From Rugamonas sp. A1-17 (GTDB taxonomy: Bacteria; Pseudomonadota; Gammaproteobacteria; Burkholderiales; Burkholderiaceae_D): DNA of 64,000 nucleotides. The translations under genes were made by a program, and so were the position numbers. The notes below the pieces were generated by a model that did no database searches, was not told the origin of the DNA, and saw nothing but the letters and a program-made list of their open reading frames with translations. Positions 31,532 through 39,007 of this stretch are shown here, one piece after another. How positions within the stretch are numbered: the first letter of the stretch is position 1; each line of letters begins with the position of its first letter. The DNA lies in assembly GCA_025548565.1 (NCBI GenBank), contig JAJLPB010000004.1:124001-188000 (forward strand), given 5' to 3'.

Positions 31532-33070
31532 ATGACTACGGATCTTCAAGAACAAGCAGGCAACGCCACCCCGCCGGACGAAAACAAGATCATCGCCGAG
31601 CGCCGCGCCAAGCTGGCCGCCATCCGCGAACAAGGCGTCGCCTTCCCCAACGACTTCAAGCCACAACATAAAGCCGCCGACCTGCACGCGCAGTATGGCG
31701 CGAAGTCGCGCGAAGAGCTGGAAGCAGAACCGGTCACCGTGGTGCTGGCCGGCCGCATGATGCTCAAGCGCGAAGCCGGCAAGAAGGCCGCTTTCGCCAC
31801 GCTGCAGGATTCGTCCGGCCCTAAAGCCGACGGCCGCATCCAGATCTACGCCACGCTGGACCTGACCGGCGAAGCCGCGATGGCCGCGCTGCACCACTAC
31901 GACCTGGGCGACATCCTGGGCGTGGTCGGCACGCTGTTCAAGACCAAGACCGATGAACTGACCATCAAGGTATCGGAACTGCGTTTGATCACCAAGTCGC
32001 TGCGCCCGCTGCCGGACAAGTTCCACGGCTTGGCCGACCAGGAAACCAAGTATCGCCAGCGTTACGTCGATCTGATCATGAACGAAGAGACGCGCCGCAC
32101 CTTCAAGGCGCGCACCGCCGCGATTTCGTCGATGCGCCGCTTCATGGAGAAGAACGAGTTCATGGAAGTGGAAACGCCGATGCTGCACGCCATCCCTGGC
32201 GGCGCCGCGGCCAAGCCTTTCATCACCCACCACAACGCGCTGGACATGCAGATGTTCCTGCGTATCGCGCCTGAGCTGTACCTGAAGCGCCTGGTGGTCG
32301 GCGGCTTCGACCGCGTGTTCGAAATCAACCGTAACTTCCGCAACGAAGGCGTGTCGGTTCGTCACAATCCTGAATTCACGATGATGGAATTCTACGCGGC
32401 CTACACCGACTACCATTGGCTGATGGACTTCACCGAAGCGATCATCCGCCAGGCCGCGATCGATGCGCACGGCACCGCGACGCTGACCTACGGCGGCCGT
32501 GAGCTGGATCTGGCCAAGCCGTTCCATCGTTTGACCATCGTCGAGGCGATCAACAAGTACGCTCCTGGCTACACGCCGGAGCAGTTGACCGACATGGAAT
32601 TCATCAAGACGGAGCTGCTGAAGTTCGGCATCAAGCCGTTCGCCACCGCCGGCCTGGGCGCGCTGCAACTGGCGCTGTTCGAGGAAACCGCCGAGGCGCA
32701 ACTGTGGGAACCGACTTACATCATCGACTATCCGGTTGAGGTCTCGCCGCTGGCCCGTGCTTCGGACACCCGCGAAGGCATCACCGAGCGCTTCGAGCTG
32801 TTCATGGTCGGCCGCGAGATCGCCAACGGCTTCTCCGAGTTGAACGATGCGGAAGACCAGTCGGCACGCTTCCTGTCGCAAGTGGCGGCCAAGGACGCGG
32901 GCGATGAAGAGGCGATGTTCTACGACGCCGACTACATCCGCGCGCTGGAATACGGCATGCCGCCAGCCGGCGGTTGCGGCATCGGCATCGACCGCCTGAT
33001 GATGATCATCACCGACTCGCCGAACATCCGCGACGTGCTGTTGTTCCCGCACCTGCGCCGCGAAGAGTAA
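31532..33070 (+). CDS. lysS: Lysyl-tRNA synthetase, class II
   Basis: A 512-residue class II aminoacyl-tRNA synthetase that charges tRNA-Lys. The N-terminal OB-fold anticodon-binding domain covers about residues 60-170. Motif 2 is seen in [20 protein letters not shown] and motif 3 in [12 protein letters not shown] near the C-terminus. Length and arrangement match bacterial LysS. The prfB-lysS pairing is conserved in many proteobacteria. A strong hairpin with a T-run follows the stop at once. Confidence 0.97.
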   Translation: MTTDLQEQAGNATPPDENKIIAERRAKLAAIREQGVAFPNDFKPQHKAADLHAQYGAKSREELEAEPVTVVLAGRMMLKREAGKKAAFATLQDSSGPKADGRIQIYATLDLTGEAAMAALHHYDLGDILGVVGTLFKTKTDELTIKVSELRLITKSLRPLPDKFHGLADQETKYRQRYVDLIMNEETRRTFKARTAAISSMRRFMEKNEFMEVETPMLHAIPGGAAAKPFITHHNALDMQMFLRIAPELYLKRLVVGGFDRVFEINRNFRNEGVSVRHNPEFTMMEFYAAYTDYHWLMDFTEAIIRQAAIDAHGTATLTYGGRELDLAKPFHRLTIVEAINKYAPGYTPEQLTDMEFIKTELLKFGIKPFATAGLGALQLALFEETAEAQLWEPTYIIDYPVEVSPLARASDTREGITERFELFMVGREIANGFSELNDAEDQSARFLSQVAAKDAGDEEAMFYDADYIRALEYGMPPAGGCGIGIDRLMMIITDSPNIRDVLLFPHLRREE

Positions 33071-33076
33071 GCAAGC

Positions 33077-33108
33077 AAAAAGGCCGCTCAACCGAGCGGC
33101 CTTTTTTT
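33077..33108. terminator. Bidirectional rho-independent terminator after lysS
   Basis: AAAAAGGCCGCTC-AACC-GAGCGGCCTTTTTTT: a GC-rich stem with A-run and T-run on the two sides. It ends the prfB-HAD-lysS unit and can also serve the convergent lipoprotein gene ending at 33121. Confidence 0.93.
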
Positions 33109-33120
33109 CTGCCATTGTCC

Positions 33121-34491
33121 CTAGTGCGGGAGCTTGCCGCGATAGGCCGTCCGCATGACCGTGCCGCCCTCTTTCGTCGGGAGCACCGAGACCAGCATGT
33201 CCGGCAGGATGAACACCGTTGCGGGCCCACGGGCCGCCTGGATGACGAGATCTGTCAGCCGGTAGTTGTTGGAGGGGTCGATGTTCAGCTTTGACTTGAT
33301 CAGGTCATCGCAATCCGGCCACCATTGTTTATGGTTACACTGGTCCGATCGCACGTGCGGTATCCTGCGGCTCTCCAGCCGCTTTGCATATTCGGCCATC
33401 ACCTGTTCCGGGGGCGAGTCGGAATACAAGGCATAGCCGCTGTGGATTCCAGACGAGGTTTCATACGCGAGCAGCTTGACGTTTGCGCCAAAGGCCTGCG
33501 TGGGAACCGAGGGCGCATAGACCATCGGCTGCGCAGGGTCATAGGGAATCGCCTTCACCACTTCGTCCCTGCTGGCCTGGTGCCAGTTGGCCAGGCAGTG
33601 GGCGTCGGCCGCCGTGAAACAACTGCGGTAGCCGGTCCGCTCGCTGAGAAAAATCTCTTCAGCCGGATTGGCGGCCGGGGGCGCCACCGGCGCCAACGGT
33701 TCGGCCGCCCATTTGCCGTTGCTGTCCCGCTGCCATTTGTAAGTGGCGTTGAACCAGGTCCGGATACGATCATATGGGTTGACATCGGACTCGGGCCGGG
33801 GCGCGAGTTCAACGCGCGGAATCGGAATGGGATCGCGCCGTTCGCCATTCTCATCGACGACCATCACGAACGACGGCGCATCCATGTCGTCGACATAGGC
33901 GAACGATTTCTCGTCGGGCGATACCGCTGCGAGCTGGTTGGCGGACAGGCGCTTGAGCAGGTCGACGGGCTGCGGCAGAATACTGACCTTCATGGGAAAG
34001 ACGCTGAGCAGGAATCCCGGCGTCATCGCGCACGGGAAGTACCTGACGCCCTGACGCAAAGGATAGCCAAAATTGAAGCCCTGTGTGGCCACACGATGGG
34101 TATCATCCCGTCCCGGGGGGCCCTGCTCTATGCGTTCGACCACAGGTTTGCCGCCTACCTCATAAATCAGGAAGTCCCGCCAGTAGTAGTCCTCATAGAC
34201 CTCGGCGAAAAAGGCTGGCGTATCCAACTCCGACCAGGGCTCGAGTTGGCGCGCCTCCTTGATGACAATTTTGTCGCGATAAATCAGGCGCTCTGATATC
34301 ACCTGTCCGGAAGTCATATAACTTCCGCCACCCAAATACCTGACGGTTAGCTTGGTGAACTCCCCTTGCGGGACGGCCTTGGTGACATCCTCGTCGTCGA
34401 AAAGGGTTTTTGCGTATTTCCCCTCAGGCTTGTAGTGCATCGTGCTAAAACAACCGGTGAGCAGGGACGCGTTCAGCATCGCCGATGCCAA
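33121..34491 (-). CDS. Lipoprotein of unknown function, signal peptide apparently disrupted
   Basis: The intact frame encodes about 456 residues beginning near a TTG at 34491 or ATG at 34479, with lipobox LLTGC only a few residues in and no basic n-region, which is too short for a lipoprotein signal. In the next frame, an ATG at 34528 gives MTKMTGARLVKL; removing one base near 34492 would join it to LASAMLNASLLTGC, a perfect lipoprotein signal. So either the gene carries a 1-base insertion or the sequence has an error there. The remainder has Tyr/Trp-rich segments, four cysteines in CNHKQWWPDC-type positions and a C-terminal YRLTDLVIQAARG region. Family not recognised. Confidence 0.65.
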   Translation of the reverse strand: MASAMLNASLLTGCFSTMHYKPEGKYAKTLFDDEDVTKAVPQGEFTKLTVRYLGGGSYMTSGQVISERLIYRDKIVIKEARQLEPWSELDTPAFFAEVYEDYYWRDFLIYEVGGKPVVERIEQGPPGRDDTHRVATQGFNFGYPLRQGVRYFPCAMTPGFLLSVFPMKVSILPQPVDLLKRLSANQLAAVSPDEKSFAYVDDMDAPSFVMVVDENGERRDPIPIPRVELAPRPESDVNPYDRIRTWFNATYKWQRDSNGKWAAEPLAPVAPPAANPAEEIFLSERTGYRSCFTAADAHCLANWHQASRDEVVKAIPYDPAQPMVYAPSVPTQAFGANVKLLAYETSSGIHSGYALYSDSPPEQVMAEYAKRLESRRIPHVRSDQCNHKQWWPDCDDLIKSKLNIDPSNNYRLTDLVIQAARGPATVFILPDMLVSVLPTKEGGTVMRTAYRGKLPH

Positions 34492-34528
34492 GCAATTTAA
34501 CTAGTCGGGCTCCAGTCATTTTTGTCAT

Positions 34529-34821
34529 GGCGCGTAGATAACCACGGTTCCGGCCATAAAATCGTGCGGCGCGCGCCGGCGTTTATTGGTCAACATAATG
34601 ATCGTCTCTCCCCAGGTCCGCCCGGCGGAAAACCGAACGCATAGTTATTAAAAGTCACGTAGTCTAGCGGATCAAAGCCAATTGAAATGCACGGATTGTC
34701 ACGCCAGAGCGCCCGGCGCCCGAGCAGGCTGAGCGCGGACACCACTTTAGGAAAAGCGAATGCACGAGGCCAGCACTATAGTCAGTTTAGCGGCAGGTCC
34801 CGCCGCGTATCGCGCTAAGCG
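34529..34821. other. Intergenic region without recognisable gene
   Basis: Between the lipoprotein gene and the toxin-antitoxin promoter there is no open frame with coding character and no hairpin with a T-run. Composition is mixed, with short AT-rich patches near 34600-34690. Nothing else seen. Confidence 0.5.
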
Positions 34822-34851
34822 TTGGAAAACCATGCCCGTTTCGGGTATAGT
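34822..34851 (+). promoter_or_regulatory. Promoter of the toxin-antitoxin pair
   Basis: TTGGAA and TATAGT are separated by 18 bases. The -10 ends 12 bases before the toxin start, leaving a very short leader containing the GGAGG ribosome-binding site. Antitoxins of this type usually autoregulate at such promoters. Confidence 0.5.
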
Positions 34852-34863
34852 TTGGAGGTCAAG

Positions 34864-35247
34864 ATGACACGCATCCTCAAGCGAAAGGACTTTGCGCGGT
34901 GGCAGGCAAGCGAAAGACTGTCCGATGCCGCCTTGTGCAAAGCGGTTCAGGAGATGGAAAACGGTCTGGTTGACGCAGACTTGGGCGGATTCCTCTACAA
35001 GAAGCGGGTTGCCCGCCCCGGCGGAGGCAAGAGCGGCGGCTACCGCACGCTACTGTCGGCCAGGATCGACAGCCGCTACGTGTTTCTGCATGGGTTCTCC
35101 AAGGGAGACAAGGCAAACATCACGCAGGACGAGAAGAAGGCACTGCAATTCGCCGGCAAGGTGTTCCTGGAGCTGTCCGCCCAGGCCTTGTCGAAGGCGT
35201 TGCAGTCGGGCGTATTATTGGAGGTGCATTGTGAGCAAGATCATTGA
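34864..35247 (+). CDS. RelE/HigB-type toxin of a type II toxin-antitoxin system
   Basis: A 127-residue basic protein starting MTRILKRKDFARWQ. The segment KKRVARPGGGKSGGYRTLL, then FLHGFSKGDKANI, is typical for the RelE-like toxin group (DUF1044 / PF06296) that is paired with XRE antitoxins; members are predicted ribosome-dependent or free mRNA endonucleases. The start at 34864 is supported by TTTGGAGGTCAAG immediately upstream; an in-frame start at 34822 would fall in the promoter. The antitoxin gene overlaps its end by 17 bases, the toxin-first order of HigBA systems. Confidence 0.85.
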   Translation: MTRILKRKDFARWQASERLSDAALCKAVQEMENGLVDADLGGFLYKKRVARPGGGKSGGYRTLLSARIDSRYVFLHGFSKGDKANITQDEKKALQFAGKVFLELSAQALSKALQSGVLLEVHCEQDH

Positions 35248-35533
35248 ATCCCTGCGTGGCGACCTGGCTACGCTCCTCGAAGCGGGAGCAATCAGCAAGG
35301 TGACGATGCGCGAGTTCGACGCGATCTGCCCGCCACCAGTGCGGGCGTTCAGCGCTGCCGACATCAAACACCTGCGCGAAGCCTTGAAATTCAGCCAGCC
35401 GGTATTCGCGCTTCATTTGCACACGTCAGCCTCAACCGTCCGCAAATGGGAGCAAGGTGACACCCATCCCTCCGGCCCTGCCCTCAAGCTGCTCAACATC
35501 CTCGCCGACAAGGGCCTGCAGGCCATCATCTGA
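35231..35533 (+). CDS. XRE-family antitoxin (HigA-like)
   Basis: A 100-residue protein starting at GTG 35231 (SKIIESLRGDLATLL), preceded by GGAGGTGCATT. The C-terminal half holds a helix-turn-helix (LREALKFSQPVFALHLHTSASTVRKWEQG, read in two parts around residue 60-90) typical of XRE regulators, and the N-terminal part should bind the toxin. The gene overlaps the toxin by 17 bases, implying translational coupling. An open frame extends further upstream but lies inside the toxin gene and has no homology-like character. Confidence 0.85.
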   Translation: MSKIIESLRGDLATLLEAGAISKVTMREFDAICPPPVRAFSAADIKHLREALKFSQPVFALHLHTSASTVRKWEQGDTHPSGPALKLLNILADKGLQAII

Positions 35534-35631
35534 CGGCGGCGGCGGTGCTGCAAACCGGCTTGGGTCGGCAAAAAACGGAGGCGCGCGGCCTCCGTTGCTC
35601 ACGTCAGGAACGTGCGGCTTGGTTGCCGCAA

Positions 35632-37944
35632 CTAGTTGCTGTATTGCAGACCACGCGCAACACCATTGACGTAGATGCGGCCATACGTGTTCCAGTCGCC
35701 CACCACCACCGCGTTGCCGCCGAACTGGTGCGCGTCATCGTTGAAGCGCGACCACGTTGCGCCACCATCGTCGGAGCGGAAGATGCCCCACTGGCCGTTG
35801 ATCGTGCCTTCCACGTACACGGCGGCCGAGTAGGACGCGCCGCTTTGCGCCTTGCCCAGCGCGATATTGGTGGCCCCCAGCTTGCCGTTGGAGGCCGCAA
35901 AGGCGGTGAGCTTGGTCCAGCTCGCGCCCGAGTCCAGCGAGTGGTACACGGCATTGCCGTCGGCCACCCAGATGTCGCCCTCGGCGTTCGGGTTCACCGC
36001 CATCGACGTGTCGCCCCAGGCATTCCAGGCCATGTTCGCGTTCACCGAGCCCTGGCTCAGCGTGAACGTGTGGCCGCCGTTGGTCGAGACATAGACCTTG
36101 CCAGGCTGCCAGCTCCACGGTGCGCCGCCCGAGTCGAAGGCATAGACCTTGTTCGGGTTCTTGCGGTCAACGGCCAGGCGATAGGCGCGGAAGAAGCCAT
36201 TCCAGGTGGCGGTGAACGCCGGCAGGTTGGTTTGCGTCCAGCTCGCGCCATTGTTGGTGGTGTACGACGGCACCGAGTCTTGCGGCGCCCAGACCAGGTT
36301 GTTGCGGGACGTGACGGCCAGGCTTTGCACCTGGCTTCCGCTGGTCGAGCCGCCGGCCGGCATCGACGAGAACTGCGACCAGCTATTGCCGGAGTCGCCG
36401 GACCAGAAGGCCTTGATGACGGAGCCGTTGGCGTTGTCGACACCGGTGACGGCAATGTAGGATGGATCGGCCCACGCGATGTCGACGGCATTGCCGCTGC
36501 TCCATCCGGGCATGGGAGCCCGCGTCGGCCGCGTCGCGAGGTCCGTGATCACCCACGCGCCGATGTCGCCGGCGGCGTTGATCAGCTTGTACTGCGCGCC
36601 GGCCGGAGGTGCGACGGCGAACAGCGTGGCGGTCTCCTCCAGGTTGTTGACTTTGGGGCTCCAGGTCGGCGTGGCCGAGGAAGCGTTCGTGGTTTCGCAG
36701 ATGCCGCCGCCGTGGACGTGCATGATGTGATCACGGTTGGCCGGATCGATCGTGACGCTTTCGATCCAACCGCGGCAGCTGTCGGAGGTATGCGGCATGT
36801 TGGCCTCGACTTCGCGCCAGGTGCTGCCGCCATCGTCGGACATTTGAATTTGCTTGCTGCTGTCGCTCCAGCCTGTCATGCCCACCGCAATGCGGGCGGT
36901 CGAGCCGGTGCCGGAGACGGACAGGCCGGCCATCCCCATGCTGGTGGAGCTCGTGAGCTGGGTCCAGCCGCTACCGTTGCTGGCGCCGAACTTGTAAAGA
37001 TAGCTGGGACCACTGCCGCCCTGAACCTGGGCGGCGGTCGGGCGGAACGTCATGTAGAAGTTGCCGTCGGACGTCTTCACGACGTGCGGGATGTCGTAAT
37101 TGCTCACGTTGGACGGGACCGCGACCGGCGCCCAGCTGGCGCCGCCATTGGTGGAGCGATACAGTGTCGACGTCAAGCCTGCCGCCTGGGCGTAGTCGGC
37201 AGCGATGGTGGCCCAGATGATCCACGTCGGCTGTCCGGTTCCCTTGAATGGGGTATCGAATACGATCTGTTCGACGCCGGTCGGGGTTCCCCCGCCGGTC
37301 ATCGTGGTGCTCGAGAAGCTCGTGACCTGGTTCCAGGTATGACCCGAGTCCGTGCTCTTCCAGATGCCGGCCTTGCGCGAGCCGAACATCAGCGTCGACG
37401 GGTTCTGCGGATCGACCGCCAGGCGTTCGCCATAGCCCCGGGCGTTGTCGTTGCCGCCCACCGCGAACGGCAGCTCGTAGTACGTCCAGGTGTTGCCGCG
37501 GTCGCCCGAAATGTAAATGCGGCCGTGGGTATCCTGATTCACGGTATCGCCGGTCATCATATACACCAGCTGGTCGTTGTTCGGGTCGAGGGCGATGCTC
37601 TCCACGCCGTGGTAGCGGCCTTCGCCGGCGCCGAAACCCAGGCCATCGGTGATCGGAGTCCATGTCGAGTTGCCGGCGTTCCAGCGGTAGGCGCCGCCGA
37701 CGTCGGTGCGCGCGTACAGCAGGCTCGAATTGACCGGGTGGTAGATCGTGCCGGTGACATAGCCGCCGCCACCCCACTTCACGCTGGTCCAGCTGGAAGC
37801 CGCCGCGCCGGCGAGAGCTCCACTGGTCACCGTGCCGGCGAGGGTGCGGACCGGCGCGTCGGTACTGGTTCCGCTATTGCCACCGCAGCCGGCCAGCAAG
37901 CCCGCCACCAGGGCCGGTATGATGAACTTGTTGTTTTGTCTCAT
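35632..37944 (-). CDS. GH74 xyloglucanase, lipoprotein
   Basis: A 770-residue secreted glycoside hydrolase. MRQNNKFIIPALVAGLLAGCGG is a lipoprotein signal with Cys20. The catalytic part begins WTSVKWGGGGYVTG and contains YARTDVGGAYRW; the Asp (about residue 81) corresponds to the catalytic base of GH74 enzymes. Many BNR/Asp-box-like elements (ISGDRGNTW, STDSGHTW, STNGGASW, SDDGGSTW, SLDSGASW) build the two seven-bladed propellers of the family. GH74 members cleave the beta-1,4-glucan backbone of xyloglucan. The ATG at 37944 has a GAGGAGATACTC ribosome-binding region. It stands alone, with no transporter or other glycosidase in the window. Confidence 0.92.
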   Translation of the reverse strand: MRQNNKFIIPALVAGLLAGCGGNSGTSTDAPVRTLAGTVTSGALAGAAASSWTSVKWGGGGYVTGTIYHPVNSSLLYARTDVGGAYRWNAGNSTWTPITDGLGFGAGEGRYHGVESIALDPNNDQLVYMMTGDTVNQDTHGRIYISGDRGNTWTYYELPFAVGGNDNARGYGERLAVDPQNPSTLMFGSRKAGIWKSTDSGHTWNQVTSFSSTTMTGGGTPTGVEQIVFDTPFKGTGQPTWIIWATIAADYAQAAGLTSTLYRSTNGGASWAPVAVPSNVSNYDIPHVVKTSDGNFYMTFRPTAAQVQGGSGPSYLYKFGASNGSGWTQLTSSTSMGMAGLSVSGTGSTARIAVGMTGWSDSSKQIQMSDDGGSTWREVEANMPHTSDSCRGWIESVTIDPANRDHIMHVHGGGICETTNASSATPTWSPKVNNLEETATLFAVAPPAGAQYKLINAAGDIGAWVITDLATRPTRAPMPGWSSGNAVDIAWADPSYIAVTGVDNANGSVIKAFWSGDSGNSWSQFSSMPAGGSTSGSQVQSLAVTSRNNLVWAPQDSVPSYTTNNGASWTQTNLPAFTATWNGFFRAYRLAVDRKNPNKVYAFDSGGAPWSWQPGKVYVSTNGGHTFTLSQGSVNANMAWNAWGDTSMAVNPNAEGDIWVADGNAVYHSLDSGASWTKLTAFAASNGKLGATNIALGKAQSGASYSAAVYVEGTINGQWGIFRSDDGGATWSRFNDDAHQFGGNAVVVGDWNTYGRIYVNGVARGLQYSN

Positions 37945-38056
37945 GAGTATCTCCTCCATATAGGTTGCCAAGGTTCTTTTTGTTTACTTCGAACTGCTCA
38001 GGCAGTGTGCGGATATGGGGGAGTGGCCGCAATTCACAAATTCATCAAACGACTGA

Positions 38057-38086
38057 ATAAAATTTCACATCTCAAGATACTGTCAA
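38057..38086 (-). promoter_or_regulatory. Promoter candidate of the GH74 gene
   Basis: A perfect -35 TTGACA and a weaker TTTTAT with an 18-base spacer on the minus strand, ~115 bases before the xyloglucanase ATG. Confidence 0.45.
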
Positions 38087-38205
38087 GTTATCATTCAGAC
38101 ATAAAGCAATTGCATGAATGAAAATTTGGTTGCGAGGAGTGGAACGTCTATTTCCTCAGAGCCTCTACGCGCAGGCGCGCGGCCGTCGACAATCTTGCAT
38201 TATGC

Positions 38206-38234
38206 TTGACTCCCTAACGAACGTTAGTTAGAGC
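38206..38234 (+). promoter_or_regulatory. Promoter with palindromic operator candidate for the TetR locus
   Basis: TTGACT at 38206-38211 could be a -35 element; the -10 (TAGAGC) is weak. Between them lies the palindrome CTAACGAACGTTAG (38214-38227, 6-base arms around AA), followed by a partial repeat TTAG. Placement in the promoter spacer is typical for TetR-family autorepression. Confidence 0.5.
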
Positions 38235-38265
38235 GGCGACCTCTACGTACAAATAGGAGCTGCGC

Positions 38266-38436
38266 ATGATTTTGGTTCAACAAGCTCAACGCAACTGGCG
38301 CGACTCCGGGATCGCCGGAGTGCAAACCTGTTCGATCTGGACCGGGAACGACGGCGATGGGGGCTATCTGGCCAAATTCCAGGCTGGCGCGCGGTTTCCA
38401 AAACACGCTCACGATGGATGGGAGCAGATCCTCGTC
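38266..38436 (+). pseudogene. Truncated cupin (ChrR-like) domain fused in frame to the TetR gene
   Basis: Codons 1-57 of the open frame encode MILVQQAQRNWRDSGIAG..., then a cupin-like strand region with FQAGARFPKHAHDGWEQILV, the metal-binding HxH...E half of a ChrR/anti-sigma-type cupin. Immediately after VME the sequence becomes a TetR N-terminus (ETLLFAAATRLFQQRGF). The second half of the cupin barrel is absent, so this looks like a cupin gene cut by a deletion or recombination that placed it in frame with the regulator. Confidence 0.55.
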
Positions 38437-39007
38437 ATGGAAGAAACGCTGCTGTTCGCCGCGGCAACCCGCCTGTTTCAGCAGCGTGGATTCAACGGCC
38501 TGGGTATGCGTCAGATCGCAGAGCACCTGCAAATAAAGGCACCCAGCCTCTATCACCATTTCGCCTCAAAAGAAGATTTGACCAGGCACGCGCCGCGGCG
38601 GTATCGGGAGGAACAAGCCACGCGGCTGCTCGCCATCGAGGACGGCGAAGACTTGGCCGAGCAGCTACGGATGTATGCGGGCCTGTTTGCCGAGATGCTG
38701 CACGACGGGAATCGTCTGTGCATGTACGTGACGATGGTGCGCGAACCGTCTTTTCAAGAGCAAGGCTGCGTCGACGAACTGCAGCTGTTCGCCAAACAAA
38801 ACATCGACTGGCTTGAGAAGATTCTGCACGCTGGAAAAGGCGGCGCGCGCTTGCAGGGGGGGTGTACGAGAACGCGAACTGGCGGAAATCATCTTCGCGT
38901 CTTTCGAGGGCTTCATGACGGTTTCCCTTGCCGATAAAACACCGTCCGCGACGTTTCGGAAGAAAGCCGCCAATCTCCTGAAGATCGTGATCAGCTTGGC
39001 CGCTTAA
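38437..39007 (+). pseudogene. TetR-family transcriptional regulator, frameshifted
   Basis: From ATG 38437 a TetR DNA-binding domain is clear: ATRLFQQRGFNGLGMRQIAEHL, then IKAPSLYHHFASKEDL. The frame goes on to about residue 138 and then, at a run of seven G (about 38856-38862), changes to a nonsense tail ending at 38937. In the neighbouring frame the expected C-terminus continues (RERELAEIIFASFEGF, then a final LLKIVISLAA) to TAA at 39007. A +1 base in the G-tract explains this. The stop overlaps the convergent chemotaxis gene by 4 bases. It may be a true mutation, phase variation or a sequencing error. Confidence 0.7.

Larger units (their letters stand above)
37945..38265. other. Divergent intergenic region, AT-rich, with promoter and operator candidates
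   Basis: The 320-base gap between the xyloglucanase and the cupin/TetR locus is AT-rich around 38030-38130. It carries a promoter candidate for each side and a palindrome, listed separately. No gene seen. Confidence 0.6.

Noticed and set aside
34892..35230. Longer reading frame in front of the HigA-like antitoxin
   Set aside because: It overlaps the toxin gene completely; a GTG with GGAGG at 35231 gives the normal antitoxin length.
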